Positions 42,484-50,717 of a stretch of 64,000 bases of DNA are shown here, piece by piece; positions within the stretch are counted from its first letter, which is position 1, and the number at the start of each line of letters is the position of its first letter. The notes beneath the pieces were generated by a model that saw nothing but the letters and a program-made list of their open reading frames with translations, was not told the DNA's origin and made no database searches. A program made the position numbers and the translations under genes. Source of the DNA: an uncultured Bacteroidota bacterium. GTDB lineage: Bacteria > Bacteroidota > Bacteroidia > Flavobacteriales_F > PHOS-HE28. The stretch spans positions 275,299 to 339,298 of the forward strand of contig CADEDY010000003.1 in the NCBI GenBank assembly GCA_902826215.1, written 5' to 3'.

Positions 42484-43586
42484 CGTATCACCTTCCCACT
42501 GCTCGTCCGTTCGATCTTCCGTAATGCGATCACCCGCCGCGGCCATTCATGGGGGTGTAGCACCTTCATCAACACGTCCATCACCTCGGGCAGCACTTCG
42601 CCTTCGGGCTTCTCCGTCTCCAAGGTCAGCATCACCGCTTGGCCGAGCACGGGATCGGGTATGCTGCTGAAGTAATGCGGGTAGGAGACGTGTCCAGCGG
42701 TCTTCGCCTCCAACTGCTCCGGGAAGATCTTCTTGCCCCCGCTCAGGATCACGTTGTCCCATCGGCCCAGCCACCGGAAAGAGGTGTCATTCAACAGTTC
42801 GACCAGATCGTTGGTCACGTGTTGCTTTTCGCTGAGGTGTGGTGTGTAGATCACCAGACAACCGCGTGGGTCGCGTGCGAAGTGAACATTTCCGATCGCG
42901 TGGAAAGCAACCGGCGGTTCCGGTCCATTCAAGCGTCGCACGGCGACATGGGTCACGGTCTCGGTGCTTCCGTAGCTCTGGAACACATGGGTTGATAGTC
43001 CTTGCAGATCCTCGATCAAGGCTTCGCTCACAGGTCCGCCGCCGAGCAGAATGGTCTCGAATTGTCGTTCTACCCGCGTTCGATCTTCTTGTATGGCGCG
43101 ATGTAATTGTACCGGAACCATCGGCGCGAACTTGAACCGATCACCCGTCTTCAGGTTCTCCAACACACTACCTCGCGGATCCTGGATGTGCAGGTCAAGG
43201 CCGAGTGCGAACGCGCGCACGATCATCATCTTTCCCGCGATGAAGTCGCTCGGTAAGCAATGCAGCACGCGGTCCCCGGGTTCCAGGTTGAACGTGTCGG
43301 CGGTGAGGCGCGCGCTTTTCACCAAGTCGTTCCGCGGAATGCGGATGTGCTTCGGCGGGCCAGTTGTCCCGCTGGTAGAGGCGTTCAATCCGCGATGCCC
43401 GAATATCCAGATCTCCTTGAATGTGTTGTGCAAGGCCAGTTCCCAAGCATTCTTTTTCAACTCCCTCTTCTTCGTTATCCGGGCGATCGTCCGGTAGGCT
43501 TCAAAGCAGGTCAGCGTCGTGCCATCCAAGGTCAACTGCTTGAACGCGGTCTCCATGGTCGTCGCATAGGTCTTGCGCTTGGCCAT
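42480..43586 (-). CDS. menE: o-Succinylbenzoate--CoA ligase (AMP-binding enzyme)
   Basis: A 368-residue adenylate-forming enzyme. Its P-loop-like motif is STSGTTGPPKHI, the A5 block is SYGSTETVTHVA, and the C-terminal region reads WLGRWDNVILSGGKKIFPEQLE followed by KIERTSSGKVIR with the catalytic Lys. It is shorter than typical ~480-residue MenE proteins, as Bacteroidota versions usually are, because the N-terminal domain is reduced. It activates o-succinylbenzoate with CoA. The start at 43586 is one base after the menC stop. Confidence 0.9.
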   Translation of the reverse strand: MAKRKTYATTMETAFKQLTLDGTTLTCFEAYRTIARITKKRELKKNAWELALHNTFKEIWIFGHRGLNASTSGTTGPPKHIRIPRNDLVKSARLTADTFNLEPGDRVLHCLPSDFIAGKMMIVRAFALGLDLHIQDPRGSVLENLKTGDRFKFAPMVPVQLHRAIQEDRTRVERQFETILLGGGPVSEALIEDLQGLSTHVFQSYGSTETVTHVAVRRLNGPEPPVAFHAIGNVHFARDPRGCLVIYTPHLSEKQHVTNDLVELLNDTSFRWLGRWDNVILSGGKKIFPEQLEAKTAGHVSYPHYFSSIPDPVLGQAVMLTLETEKPEGEVLPEVMDVLMKVLHPHEWPRRVIALRKIERTSSGKVIR

Positions 43587-43587
43587 T

Positions 43588-44640
43588 TCAACCGATCGAA
43601 GAGAGATCCCACGCCACTTCGGGACGATACCGCAATGCACCGCGTTCAGCGAGCAACGGCGACGGAATGTTGTTCGCGTAAACACTTCCGGTGCCCAGCC
43701 CTTGCGGCACGTCCACGTTCAGTGTCGCGGTGAATTGGGCAATAGCGTTGAGGCCGATGCTGCTTTCCAAGGCACTGGTGATCCACCAACCGATGCCGCG
43801 TTCTTCGGCCAGATCGATCCATTCCTGTGTCGCCGCCCAACCACCAACAAGGCTCGGTTTGATCACGATGTACTGCGGCTTCACGTGCTTGAGGAGGTCC
43901 ACTTTCAGGTCATGGTTGTTCAGGCCGATCAGGTCCTCGTCCAGGCCGATCGGAACAGGCGAACGCTCACAGAGTTCAGCCATCACCTCGTACGATCCTG
44001 GAGCCACCGGTTGCTCGATGCTGTGGATCGAAAGCTCGGCCAATCGATCGAGCACACCCATCGCATTCTGTGCGTTGAAGGCACCGTTCGCATCCACACG
44101 CAGCGTAATGTCCTGTGGACCGAATTCCGCACGGACCGAACGGAGCAGTTCCAGTTCATCGTCGATGCCGATCGCACCGATCTTCATCTTCACCGTGGAG
44201 AAGCCTTTCTCGATCTGCTCGCGGATCCGGGTCTTCATCGTGGCCTTGTCGCCCATCCACACCAAGCCATTGATCGGAATGGTCTGCTTGCCCAGGGTGA
44301 AGGGTGAAGGGAAGAGTTGCTTGGTGCCGCTCACCTGCAGATCGCGAAGGCATTGTTCCACTGCGAAGCGCACGCTGGGGACATCGACAAGGTCGGTGGA
44401 CAAGCGTTGCTCCCAGTCACCAGTGTTCGCGCAAAGCTCCACCAACTTCGTACGCACATCCGCTGGGAATTCCTTGCTATGGCCGGGAAAGAGCGCCGCC
44501 TCACCGATGCCTTGGACCTCCGGTTTGTTCTCGTGCCACGCCATCAGGTACCAAACGGTTCGCGCGTTGATCGGTCCCTTTGAGGTGCCGAGTTCGAACC
44601 TTGGCTCCAACACATGTTCGATCCACTTGGCGTGAAGCAT
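43588..44640 (-). CDS. menC: o-Succinylbenzoate synthase (enolase superfamily)
   Basis: A 350-residue enzyme that dehydrates SHCHC to o-succinylbenzoate. The enolase-superfamily residues are visible: KMKIG (first catalytic Lys), RVDANGAF (metal Asp), SIEQPV (metal Glu), GLDEDL (metal Asp) and VIKPSLVGG (second catalytic Lys). The ATG at 44640 shares one base with the menA stop (TGATG); longer frames are spurious. Position between menA and menE confirms the call against other muconate-lactonizing-like enzymes. Confidence 0.93.
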   Translation of the reverse strand: MLHAKWIEHVLEPRFELGTSKGPINARTVWYLMAWHENKPEVQGIGEAALFPGHSKEFPADVRTKLVELCANTGDWEQRLSTDLVDVPSVRFAVEQCLRDLQVSGTKQLFPSPFTLGKQTIPINGLVWMGDKATMKTRIREQIEKGFSTVKMKIGAIGIDDELELLRSVRAEFGPQDITLRVDANGAFNAQNAMGVLDRLAELSIHSIEQPVAPGSYEVMAELCERSPVPIGLDEDLIGLNNHDLKVDLLKHVKPQYIVIKPSLVGGWAATQEWIDLAEERGIGWWITSALESSIGLNAIAQFTATLNVDVPQGLGTGSVYANNIPSPLLAERGALRYRPEVAWDLSSIG

Positions 44641-45548
44641 CACGCAAGGATAACGCCCAAGGAGAACAAAAGAGCTGTGACGAACGTCCCCATCGCGAGC
44701 ACTTTCAACTGCGGGTCCAATGCACGCGGTTCCAATGTCGACCAAACACGCCTCAGGTGGATGATGAACCCTGGCACAACGATCAGGAAAAGCCATTGTA
44801 TCCAATGTCCGTTCCTCATGAAAGTGAATGCCACCAGGGACGCGATCCCGCCGAGCACCAGGGTCGTCTGGTACACCTTTGCATTTGTGCTTCCCATGCG
44901 CACAACCAACGTGCGCTTGCCACTCGCGGCGTCGTTGAGGATATCACGCATGTTGTTGACATTAAGCACTCCTGCGCTCAATGATCCGAAGGCCATGGCA
45001 GGGAGTAGTATCATCCAGTTCGCACTGTGCACGTGCAGGTAGAACGTACCGCAAACACCCACAATGCCGAAGAACATAAAAACGCTTATATCTCCTAGCC
45101 CTGCATAGCCATAGGGGTTCTTGCCGAACGTATACTTCACTGCTGCGCCGATCGCGAGAATACCGATCAATAGAAATGTCAATGCCTTCGGCGAGAAACC
45201 CAAAGCGGTGATGATCAACCCACAACCGCTGATGAATGCTAGTGATCCGCAAATGATCATAGCGAACTTCATTTGGGAAGGCGAGATCGCACCGCTCTGG
45301 ACAGCACGTTGCGGGCCTACCCGGTCGTCGTTGTCCGTACCATGTTGATGGTCACCAAGGTCGTTGGCTAGATTGCTGAGGACCTGGAGAAGGATGGCCG
45401 TAATCAAGGCGAGATAGAAAACGTTGGCCGTGAAGTATTCCGAACCGTTCAAATAGGCGTGGTCAAAGGCCAGCGCACTCGCGACTAGAATGCTACTCAC
45501 CGCCAAGGGCAGTGTACGCAATCGAAAGGCCTGGATCCAGTGCTTCAT
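44640..45548 (-). CDS. menA: 1,4-Dihydroxy-2-naphthoate polyprenyltransferase
   Basis: A 302-residue UbiA-superfamily membrane enzyme with about nine helices. The first prenyl-PP/Mg motif is NLANDLGDHQHGTDNDDRVG and the second is NVNNMRDILNDAASGKRTLVVRMG, the two Asp-rich loops of MenA. It attaches the polyprenyl tail to DHNA. A 54-bp gap holding a 9-bp-periodic repeat separates it from menB upstream. Confidence 0.94.
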   Translation of the reverse strand: MKHWIQAFRLRTLPLAVSSILVASALAFDHAYLNGSEYFTANVFYLALITAILLQVLSNLANDLGDHQHGTDNDDRVGPQRAVQSGAISPSQMKFAMIICGSLAFISGCGLIITALGFSPKALTFLLIGILAIGAAVKYTFGKNPYGYAGLGDISVFMFFGIVGVCGTFYLHVHSANWMILLPAMAFGSLSAGVLNVNNMRDILNDAASGKRTLVVRMGSTNAKVYQTTLVLGGIASLVAFTFMRNGHWIQWLFLIVVPGFIIHLRRVWSTLEPRALDPQLKVLAMGTFVTALLFSLGVILA

Positions 45549-45566
45549 GAATTGAACTCTTCGAAA

Positions 45567-45593
45567 CTCCGCGTTCTCCGCGACTCTGCGGTG
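45567..45593. repeat. Three 9-bp units between menB and menA
   Basis: CTCCGCGTT, CTCCGCGAC and TCTGCGGTG lie in register without spacers and fill half of the 54-bp gap. They share the TCCGCGT core and the 9-bp step with the array at 1249-1275, so both look like members of one intergenic repeat family. No ORF uses them. Confidence 0.6.
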
Positions 45594-45602
45594 AAACGCA
45601 TC

Positions 45603-46424
45603 TCACGGGAACTTCGGGAATTTCTGGAAATCCGGTTCCCGTTTCTCGAGGAACGCATTGCGCCCTTCCTGTGCTTCGTCCATCAGGTAGTACATCAAGG
45701 TCGCATCACCAGCGAACTCCATCAAACCCCGCTGGCCATCGAGTTCGGCGTTCAAGCCGCGCTTGATCATGCGCAGGGCGAGCGGGCTGCGCTGCATCAT
45801 GATCCGGCACCATTCCACTGTCGTGTCCTCCAGATCGGCCAAGGGCACCACCTTGTTCACCATGCCCATGTCCTCGGCTTCCTTGGCGCTGTATTGCTGG
45901 CACAAGAACCAGATCTCGCGGGCTTTCTTCTGGCCTACGTGGCGAGCGAGGTAGTTGCTCCCGAAGCCTGCATCGAAGCTGCCCACCTTGGGTCCGGTCT
46001 GTCCGAAACGCGCATGATCGGCGGCGATGGTGAGGTCGCACACCACGTGCAGGACATGGCCGCCACCGATTGCATAACCGTTCACCATGGCCACCACGGG
46101 CTTGGGTAGTTCGCGGATGCGTTTGTGCAGATCGAGCACATTCAAGCGCGGGATACCATCGGTGCCGATATAGCCGCCGCGTCCTTTCACATTCTGGTCA
46201 CCGCCGCTGCAGAAGGCCTTGTCGCCTGCGCCGGTGAAGACCACCACGCCGATCGCGGGGTCTTCGCGTGCAATGTCCATCGCATCGATCATCTCCTTGT
46301 TCGTGTCCGGTCGAAAGGCGTTGTATACCTCCGGTCGGTTGATCGTGATCTTGCCGATGCCCTCGAAGAACTCGAACGTGATGTCCGTGTATTCCTTGAT
46401 GGTTTTCCAGTCTCTTTTGCTCAT
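45603..46424 (-). CDS. menB: 1,4-Dihydroxy-2-naphthoyl-CoA synthase
   Basis: A 273-residue crotonase-fold enzyme that closes the naphthoquinone ring. MenB-specific features are [15 protein letters not shown], the [31 protein letters not shown] block, [15 protein letters not shown] and a [13 protein letters not shown] tail. The ATG at 46424 ([11 protein letters not shown]) is chosen; the frame extends 13 codons upstream only because it reads through the palindromic repeat at 46438-46458, giving the repeat-derived peptide RVKPGMTT. Confidence 0.96.
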   Translation of the reverse strand: MSKRDWKTIKEYTDITFEFFEGIGKITINRPEVYNAFRPDTNKEMIDAMDIAREDPAIGVVVFTGAGDKAFCSGGDQNVKGRGGYIGTDGIPRLNVLDLHKRIRELPKPVVAMVNGYAIGGGHVLHVVCDLTIAADHARFGQTGPKVGSFDAGFGSNYLARHVGQKKAREIWFLCQQYSAKEAEDMGMVNKVVPLADLEDTTVEWCRIMMQRSPLALRMIKRGLNAELDGQRGLMEFAGDATLMYYLMDEAQEGRNAFLEKREPDFQKFPKFP

Positions 46425-46437
46425 GATCCTTGTTGTC

Positions 46438-46458
46438 ATTCCGGGCTTGACCCGGAAT
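46438..46458. repeat. Palindromic repeat unit between menD and menB
   Basis: ATTCCGGG and CCCGGAAT form a perfect 8-bp stem with loop CTTGA; the flanks (GTC before, CTC after) match the widespread GTCATTCCGGGCTTGACCC type of bacterial palindromic repeat. It fills most of the 41-bp gap and could affect mRNA processing between menD and menB. Only one copy was found in the window. Confidence 0.65.
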
Positions 46459-46465
46459 CTCATCC

Positions 46466-48148
46466 TTACTGTCTTAGCCGCTTGAAATAATCACGCAGCA
46501 CCGTCGGTGAAGTGGCTGCGTCCGTGGTGATGTGCAACACCGCAGGCTTCTCGTGTTGCACGTAGAGCTTGTCCAGCGCCGTCTCCAGCGATGCTTGATC
46601 GTGGGCACGATAGTACGGCAACCCGAACGAGCAAACGAGTTTCTCGATATCTCTTCCGTGTGGCGCATCGAACCAGGGCAACAGTTCTGCGTCCTTGTCG
46701 GGTCCTTCGATCACGCGGAAGATGTTGCCGCCGTCGTTGTCGATCACGATCACTTTCAGCAGCGGTGAAAGCTGCTTGTTCCAGAAGGCATTGCTGTCGT
46801 AGCAGAACGCGGTATCGCCCGTGATCAAGGTCGTGGGTTCCTTCGTTGCGAACGCTGCGCCTATGGCGGTGCTGGTACATCCATCGATCCCGCTCGTGCC
46901 GCGGTTGCTGAACCAGCGATGACCACGCACCCGATCGAAGAGCTGTGCATAGCGGGCCGGTGTACTGTTCGCGAGATGCACAGCGCTATCCCCCGGAATG
47001 CGATCCAAGAGCGTGTTGAAAACGGTCAGGTCGCAGAAAGGAGCATCGGCTACTGAGCGGTTGTGTGTGCCACGCGTGCTCATATCCAGCATCTTCCACA
47101 CCTCGCCGTAGATGCTCTCGTTCGGTTGTACTTGGGGTGTGATCTGGGCGAAGAAGATCTCCGGGCTCACGGCGATGTCGTGCGTGAGACTTTGGTAGGT
47201 ATCGAAATGCCGCTGGCCCAGGTCGATGTTCCAGTGTTGCGCGGGCTTCCACTTGCGGAGGAGGCCTTTGATGCGCTTGCTTACGACGGCTCCGCCGAAG
47301 GTGATCAGCAGATCGGGGCGAAGATCCTTTTCGTTCTTTTCGTTCACGGCTTCGATCACGCGGTCGATGCACGTGATGAAGGCCGTTTCATCGAGGTTGC
47401 TGGTGGCCTCGGTATGCACTGTTACCTGGGGCATGGTGGCCAAGTGAAGCAGTTGCTTGCGCATGCCATCGCTCCATACCCCTTGGCCAGCGAGCACCAT
47501 CACCTTCTTGCACGCCGAAAGCTGTCCGATCAACCAACGCGCATGCTCGGGCAGGATGAAGGATTCGGTCATCACCGGAGCAATGAAGCGGGAGCTGCCA
47601 GCGATCTCCGTGGTGTTGTACAACGGCTCCGCGAAGGGCACGTTCACATGCACAGGACCGGGAACCGGAAGCACCGTGCTATCAATGGCTTCGTTGATCA
47701 GTCGACCGCAATGCCACTGGGCCAATTCATCGCTCGTGATCCTTGGAAGTTGCACGCTGCGTTTCATGTGCAGCGCAAGCACACCGTGTTGACGGATCGC
47801 TTGTCCTTCACCTTGGTCCACCCACTCTTCGGGTCGGTCCGCGGTGATCACCAACAGTGGAATACGTTGGTAGAACGCTTCGGCTATGGCCGGCCCATAA
47901 TTGAGTACGGCACTTCCGCTGGTGCAGATCAGAGCGACCGGTGCATGTAGTTGTTGGGCCATGCCCAAGGCGAAGAAAGCGGCACTGCGCTCATCGATCA
48001 CCTGCAAGCATTCGATCCCTTCTTGTGCGTTGAAGGCGATCACCAACGGCGCGCTTCGGCTGCCGGGGCTGATCACCACATGCTTGATCCCTTTTGCTGC
48101 GCATAGCCGGGCGAGTTCGGCGGCTGCGTAATGGTCGCTGGTCGGCAT
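46466..48148 (-). CDS. menD: 2-Succinyl-5-enolpyruvyl-6-hydroxy-3-cyclohexene-1-carboxylate synthase (SEPHCHC synthase)
   Basis: A 560-residue ThDP enzyme that adds a 2-oxoglutarate-derived succinic semialdehyde unit to isochorismate. [17 protein letters not shown] is the N-terminal MenD signature, [15 protein letters not shown] carries the cofactor-activating Glu, and [20 protein letters not shown] and [12 protein letters not shown] form the ThDP/Mg-binding domain. The ATG at 48148 gives the usual start [15 protein letters not shown]. It starts 7 bp after the menF stop. Confidence 0.96.
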   Translation of the reverse strand: MPTSDHYAAAELARLCAAKGIKHVVISPGSRSAPLVIAFNAQEGIECLQVIDERSAAFFALGMAQQLHAPVALICTSGSAVLNYGPAIAEAFYQRIPLLVITADRPEEWVDQGEGQAIRQHGVLALHMKRSVQLPRITSDELAQWHCGRLINEAIDSTVLPVPGPVHVNVPFAEPLYNTTEIAGSSRFIAPVMTESFILPEHARWLIGQLSACKKVMVLAGQGVWSDGMRKQLLHLATMPQVTVHTEATSNLDETAFITCIDRVIEAVNEKNEKDLRPDLLITFGGAVVSKRIKGLLRKWKPAQHWNIDLGQRHFDTYQSLTHDIAVSPEIFFAQITPQVQPNESIYGEVWKMLDMSTRGTHNRSVADAPFCDLTVFNTLLDRIPGDSAVHLANSTPARYAQLFDRVRGHRWFSNRGTSGIDGCTSTAIGAAFATKEPTTLITGDTAFCYDSNAFWNKQLSPLLKVIVIDNDGGNIFRVIEGPDKDAELLPWFDAPHGRDIEKLVCSFGLPYYRAHDQASLETALDKLYVQHEKPAVLHITTDAATSPTVLRDYFKRLRQ

Positions 48149-48155
48149 ACAAGGG

Positions 48156-49271
48156 TCACGCGTTGCTGGTGGTGGTGGCGGTCCGCAACAGGTGACGCCA
48201 ACTGTCGGCCTTATGCTCCGTCTCTTCCCATTCGTGGGCTGGCACCGATCCAGCGGTGATGCCAGCGCCAACATGCAATTCCGCGTGATCCTGGAACAGT
48301 CGCATGCAACGGATGTTCACGAAGAGTTCCATGCGACCATCGGCGCTCCATGGTCCCCAGAACCCGGCGTAGAGTTCACGGGCGTCGGCTTCCAACCCGT
48401 CAATGGCATTCAACGCGGCCTCCTTCGGAAGGCCACAAATGGCAGGGGTAGGGTGCAACGCGTTCACCAATTCCTCCACGGACCGTCCTTCCACGTTCGC
48501 GGAGATCCGCGTTCGGAGGTGAGCGATCGAGCCGGTGCGCATCACCTCTGGCCCGTCGATGACGATGGTCCCGGCGCCAAGGTCGATCAGCGTGCCGGCG
48601 ATGGTCTTCGTCACCAAACGTTGCTCATGACGTTCCTTTTCGCCCCATTCGGCCGGGTCGTTGGAAGCCACATCCAACACCATTGTTCCTGCCAAGGCAT
48701 CGATGTGGACCGTATCGCTTTCAGCTGCCAGCAATCGTTCGGGTGACGCGCCTAGCCACAGCCCGTGTTCGGGAGTTTGCATCAAGACGACACATGCTTC
48801 CGTGCGTTCGCGCAGGGCCTCGGTGAAAAGGAAAGGGGCTTCGCTCTCGCCGATATCCAATCGGATGCTGCGCGATAGTACGACCTTCTCCATGGAGCCT
48901 TGGGCGCAACGGGCTTGCGCTTCAGCAACCGCCCGTTCGAATTGGGCTTGGTCCTTATCAACTCTGGCCTTTGGTTGGGGGATCGAGGGCGAGCCGATGC
49001 ATTCGAGCAAGCGATGCCAGGCCGGTTCAGCGTCACCGAAGGTCAGTTCCACGTCGGAACGGATCAATGCTTTGCGCTCGGTCGGGTGGAAAGGGGAGAG
49101 CAGGAACACGTCGTTCATCTCCCACCACAATCCACTTTCAACGTGGTCCACATAGGGCGTTTGCTGCGCCCACAAGGTCACCGGCCCTTCGGGTACACGA
49201 AAGACGACGAAGGTCAATCGTTCCTTGATGCAATGTGCGAGTGCTTCCTGAAGGGCGTTCCCGGTGCTCAT
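48156..49271 (-). CDS. menF: Isochorismate synthase
   Basis: A 371-residue chorismate-utilising enzyme that opens the menaquinone branch. The conserved C-terminal domain shows KVVLSRSIRLDI (catalytic Lys region), GASPERLLA, ALAGTM, HEQRLVTKTIAG, LHPTPAICGLPKEAA and YAGFWGPWSADGRMELFVNIR, as in MenF/EntC/DhbC. The ATG at 49271 overlaps the thioesterase stop (ATGA). Its place in the operon decides MenF over salicylate or siderophore homologs. Confidence 0.93.
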   Translation of the reverse strand: MSTGNALQEALAHCIKERLTFVVFRVPEGPVTLWAQQTPYVDHVESGLWWEMNDVFLLSPFHPTERKALIRSDVELTFGDAEPAWHRLLECIGSPSIPQPKARVDKDQAQFERAVAEAQARCAQGSMEKVVLSRSIRLDIGESEAPFLFTEALRERTEACVVLMQTPEHGLWLGASPERLLAAESDTVHIDALAGTMVLDVASNDPAEWGEKERHEQRLVTKTIAGTLIDLGAGTIVIDGPEVMRTGSIAHLRTRISANVEGRSVEELVNALHPTPAICGLPKEAALNAIDGLEADARELYAGFWGPWSADGRMELFVNIRCMRLFQDHAELHVGAGITAGSVPAHEWEETEHKADSWRHLLRTATTTSNA

Positions 49272-49687
49272 CGGCGGTCGATGATCATATTGGTGAGACG
49301 GCAGATCGCGCAAAGTTCGCCTTTGTCATCACGCACGCGGATGTCCCATACATGGGTGGTTCGGCCCTTGTGGACCAATTCCCCGGTTGCGGTCACATTT
49401 CCTTCGCGCACACCTCGCAAGTGGTTCGCGGTGATCTCCAAGCCAACGGTCCCGTGCTTGTCCAGGTCGATGAGCATCGCGGATCCCATGCTCCCCAGCG
49501 ATTCTGCCAAAGCCGCTGTTGCTCCGCCATGGAGTAGGCCCATGGGTTGTCTGGTGCGTCCATCCACCGGCATCGTAGCCTGCAAAGCCCCGTCCGGTCC
49601 GAGTTTGAACGTGATCCCGAGTTGGCTGACCAAGGTGTTGGGCTGAATGGAATTCGCCCATTGCACCTGTTCGTTGGTGAATGGCAT
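49268..49687 (-). CDS. Hotdog-fold thioesterase (PaaI family), probable DHNA-CoA hydrolase
   Basis: A 139-residue PaaI/YbgC-type hotdog protein. PMGLLHGGATAALAESLGSMG is the active-site helix signature, with GLEITANHLRGVREG and KGRTTHVWDIRVRDDKGELCAICRLTN beyond it. The step from DHNA-CoA to DHNA needs such a thioesterase (MenI), and this gene is first in a men operon that lacks any other candidate, so that role is likely but inferred. The start is 36 bp from the divergent response regulator gene. Confidence 0.82.
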   Translation of the reverse strand: MPFTNEQVQWANSIQPNTLVSQLGITFKLGPDGALQATMPVDGRTRQPMGLLHGGATAALAESLGSMGSAMLIDLDKHGTVGLEITANHLRGVREGNVTATGELVHKGRTTHVWDIRVRDDKGELCAICRLTNMIIDRR

Positions 49688-49693
49688 GGGCAC

Positions 49694-49701
49694 CAAAGGT
49701 A
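49694..49701 (-). promoter_or_regulatory. Candidate -7 promoter box for the men operon
   Basis: TACCTTTG on the minus strand matches TAnnTTTG and sits 6 bp before the ATG at 49687, which would make the transcript nearly leaderless. No good -33 element is seen upstream. On the + strand the same 36-bp gap has TAGCCTTG (49700-49707) and CATCTTTG (49711-49718), each one mismatch from the consensus, possibly for the response regulator gene. Confidence 0.35.
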
Positions 49702-49723
49702 GCCTTGACCCATCTTTGCTGCT

Positions 49724-50428
49724 ATGGAAGGCCGAGCCCAGAAGCCCCGTGTATTGGTCGTAGAGGATGAGGAAGCCTTGCGTTCTGCGCTGCGCCTCAA
49801 TTTCGAATTGGAGGGATACGATGTATCCACGGTCACGAACGGGCCGGATGCCTTGGCGAAATGGCGAGGAGCGCACTTCGATGCCGTGGTGATGGATGTG
49901 ATGTTGCCCGGTATGGATGGCTTCGCGGTGGTGGAAACGATCCGGTTGGAGGGCAATGCCACGCCCGTACTTTTTCTCACCGCTCGCATCGCCCCGGCGG
50001 ATCGCATCCGTGGGCTGAAAGCAGGTGATGATCACTTGGGCAAACCCTTCGAGTTGGAGGAATTGTTGTTGAGGGTGGCCAAACTGATCGCACGCGGGGA
50101 GGAGAAGTCCTCGCCTACCGTGCTCAACACCATTTCATTCGGTGGCAACCACGTCGATTTCCAGAGCTACGAGATCCGCGGTCAGGGTGGTGAGCAGCGC
50201 ACCCTGAGCCAACGGGAGATGATGTTGCTCCGTTTGCTGGTGGAACGCGAAGGGGACGTGGTTTCTCGAGAGGAGATCCTGCAGAAGGTCTGGGGATACA
50301 ATGTCTTCCCCACGACCCGTACCGTGGACAATTTCATCGTCGGATTCAGAAAATATTTCGAGCCTGACCCTCGGGAACCCAGGCACTTCCATTCCATTCG
50401 GGGGGTTGGGTACAAGTTCACATCATGA
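49724..50428 (+). CDS. OmpR/PhoB-family response regulator (orphan)
   Basis: A 234-residue two-domain regulator. Receiver domain (about 8-122): acidic pocket Glu14-Asp15, phosphoacceptor Asp58 in VVMDVMLPGMDG, Thr86 and Lys107. The region before Lys107 reads AGDDHLGKPF where most family members have GADDYLxKPF. The winged-helix DNA-binding domain (about 135-234) ends with SREEILQKVWGY, TRTVDNFIVGFRKYFE and HSIRGVGYKF. No histidine kinase is adjacent. It is divergent from the men operon over only 36 bp and is followed by hairpins and a strong terminator. Confidence 0.93.
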   Translation: MEGRAQKPRVLVVEDEEALRSALRLNFELEGYDVSTVTNGPDALAKWRGAHFDAVVMDVMLPGMDGFAVVETIRLEGNATPVLFLTARIAPADRIRGLKAGDDHLGKPFELEELLLRVAKLIARGEEKSSPTVLNTISFGGNHVDFQSYEIRGQGGEQRTLSQREMMLLRLLVEREGDVVSREEILQKVWGYNVFPTTRTVDNFIVGFRKYFEPDPREPRHFHSIRGVGYKFTS

Positions 50429-50481
50429 AAATTTTCAGGGGTGCGGCAACCCTCGCATTCGGGTCGCGTCTTTGGTTCAGG

Positions 50482-50502
50482 TAGGTCGGTCTTCCTGACC
50501 TA
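50482..50502 (+). other. Hairpin in the response regulator 3' region
   Basis: TAGGTCGG pairs with CTGACCTA (8 bp including one G-T pair) around a short TCTTC loop. It lies 53 nt after the stop codon and 35 nt before the terminator, in a 289-bp stretch (50429-50717) without a gene. It could stabilise the mRNA 3' end. Confidence 0.4.
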
Positions 50503-50536
50503 TTCTGGTTCCATAATTCCTTGCAGGTTTACCGCG

Positions 50537-50568
50537 CAGGAGTCCGAAAGGGCTCCTGTTCGGTTTTA
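50537..50568 (+). terminator. Intrinsic terminator downstream of the response regulator gene
   Basis: CAGGAGTCC and GGGCTCCTG form a 9-bp stem (one G-T pair) closed by a GAAA tetraloop, followed by TTCGGTTTTA. It is a strong Rho-independent terminator placed 108 nt after the stop codon, so the transcript has a long, structured 3' UTR. Confidence 0.72.
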
Positions 50569-50592
50569 CGGGTACCTGCTCCGTTCCTGTCC

Positions 50593-50623
50593 TTGCTATT
50601 GGATCGACATTGGGCTAACTTGC
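50593..50623 (+). promoter_or_regulatory. Candidate Bacteroidota promoter for the T9SS gene at 50718
   Basis: TTGC at 50593-50596 and TAACTTGC at 50616-50623 are separated by exactly 19 bp, as for the TTTG-N19-TAnnTTTG consensus. It follows directly after the response regulator terminator and leaves a leader of about 85 nt before the ATG at 50718. Confidence 0.5.
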
Positions 50624-50717
50624 GGCCTCTTCAGATGGATAGAGAGTTGGTTTGAGGCTCTTTTTCTCGATGAGGAATAACGAACGGAACATCCTCCAGC
50701 AACCAATACGCCATTTC

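Noticed and set aside
46425-46463. N-terminal extension of menB (RVKPGMTT peptide)
   Set aside because: It is translated from the palindromic repeat, not from conserved MenB sequence; the ATG at 46424 gives the family start.
47063-47950. A 295-residue + strand open frame inside menD
   Set aside because: It is antisense to well-supported menD with an intact ThDP domain.
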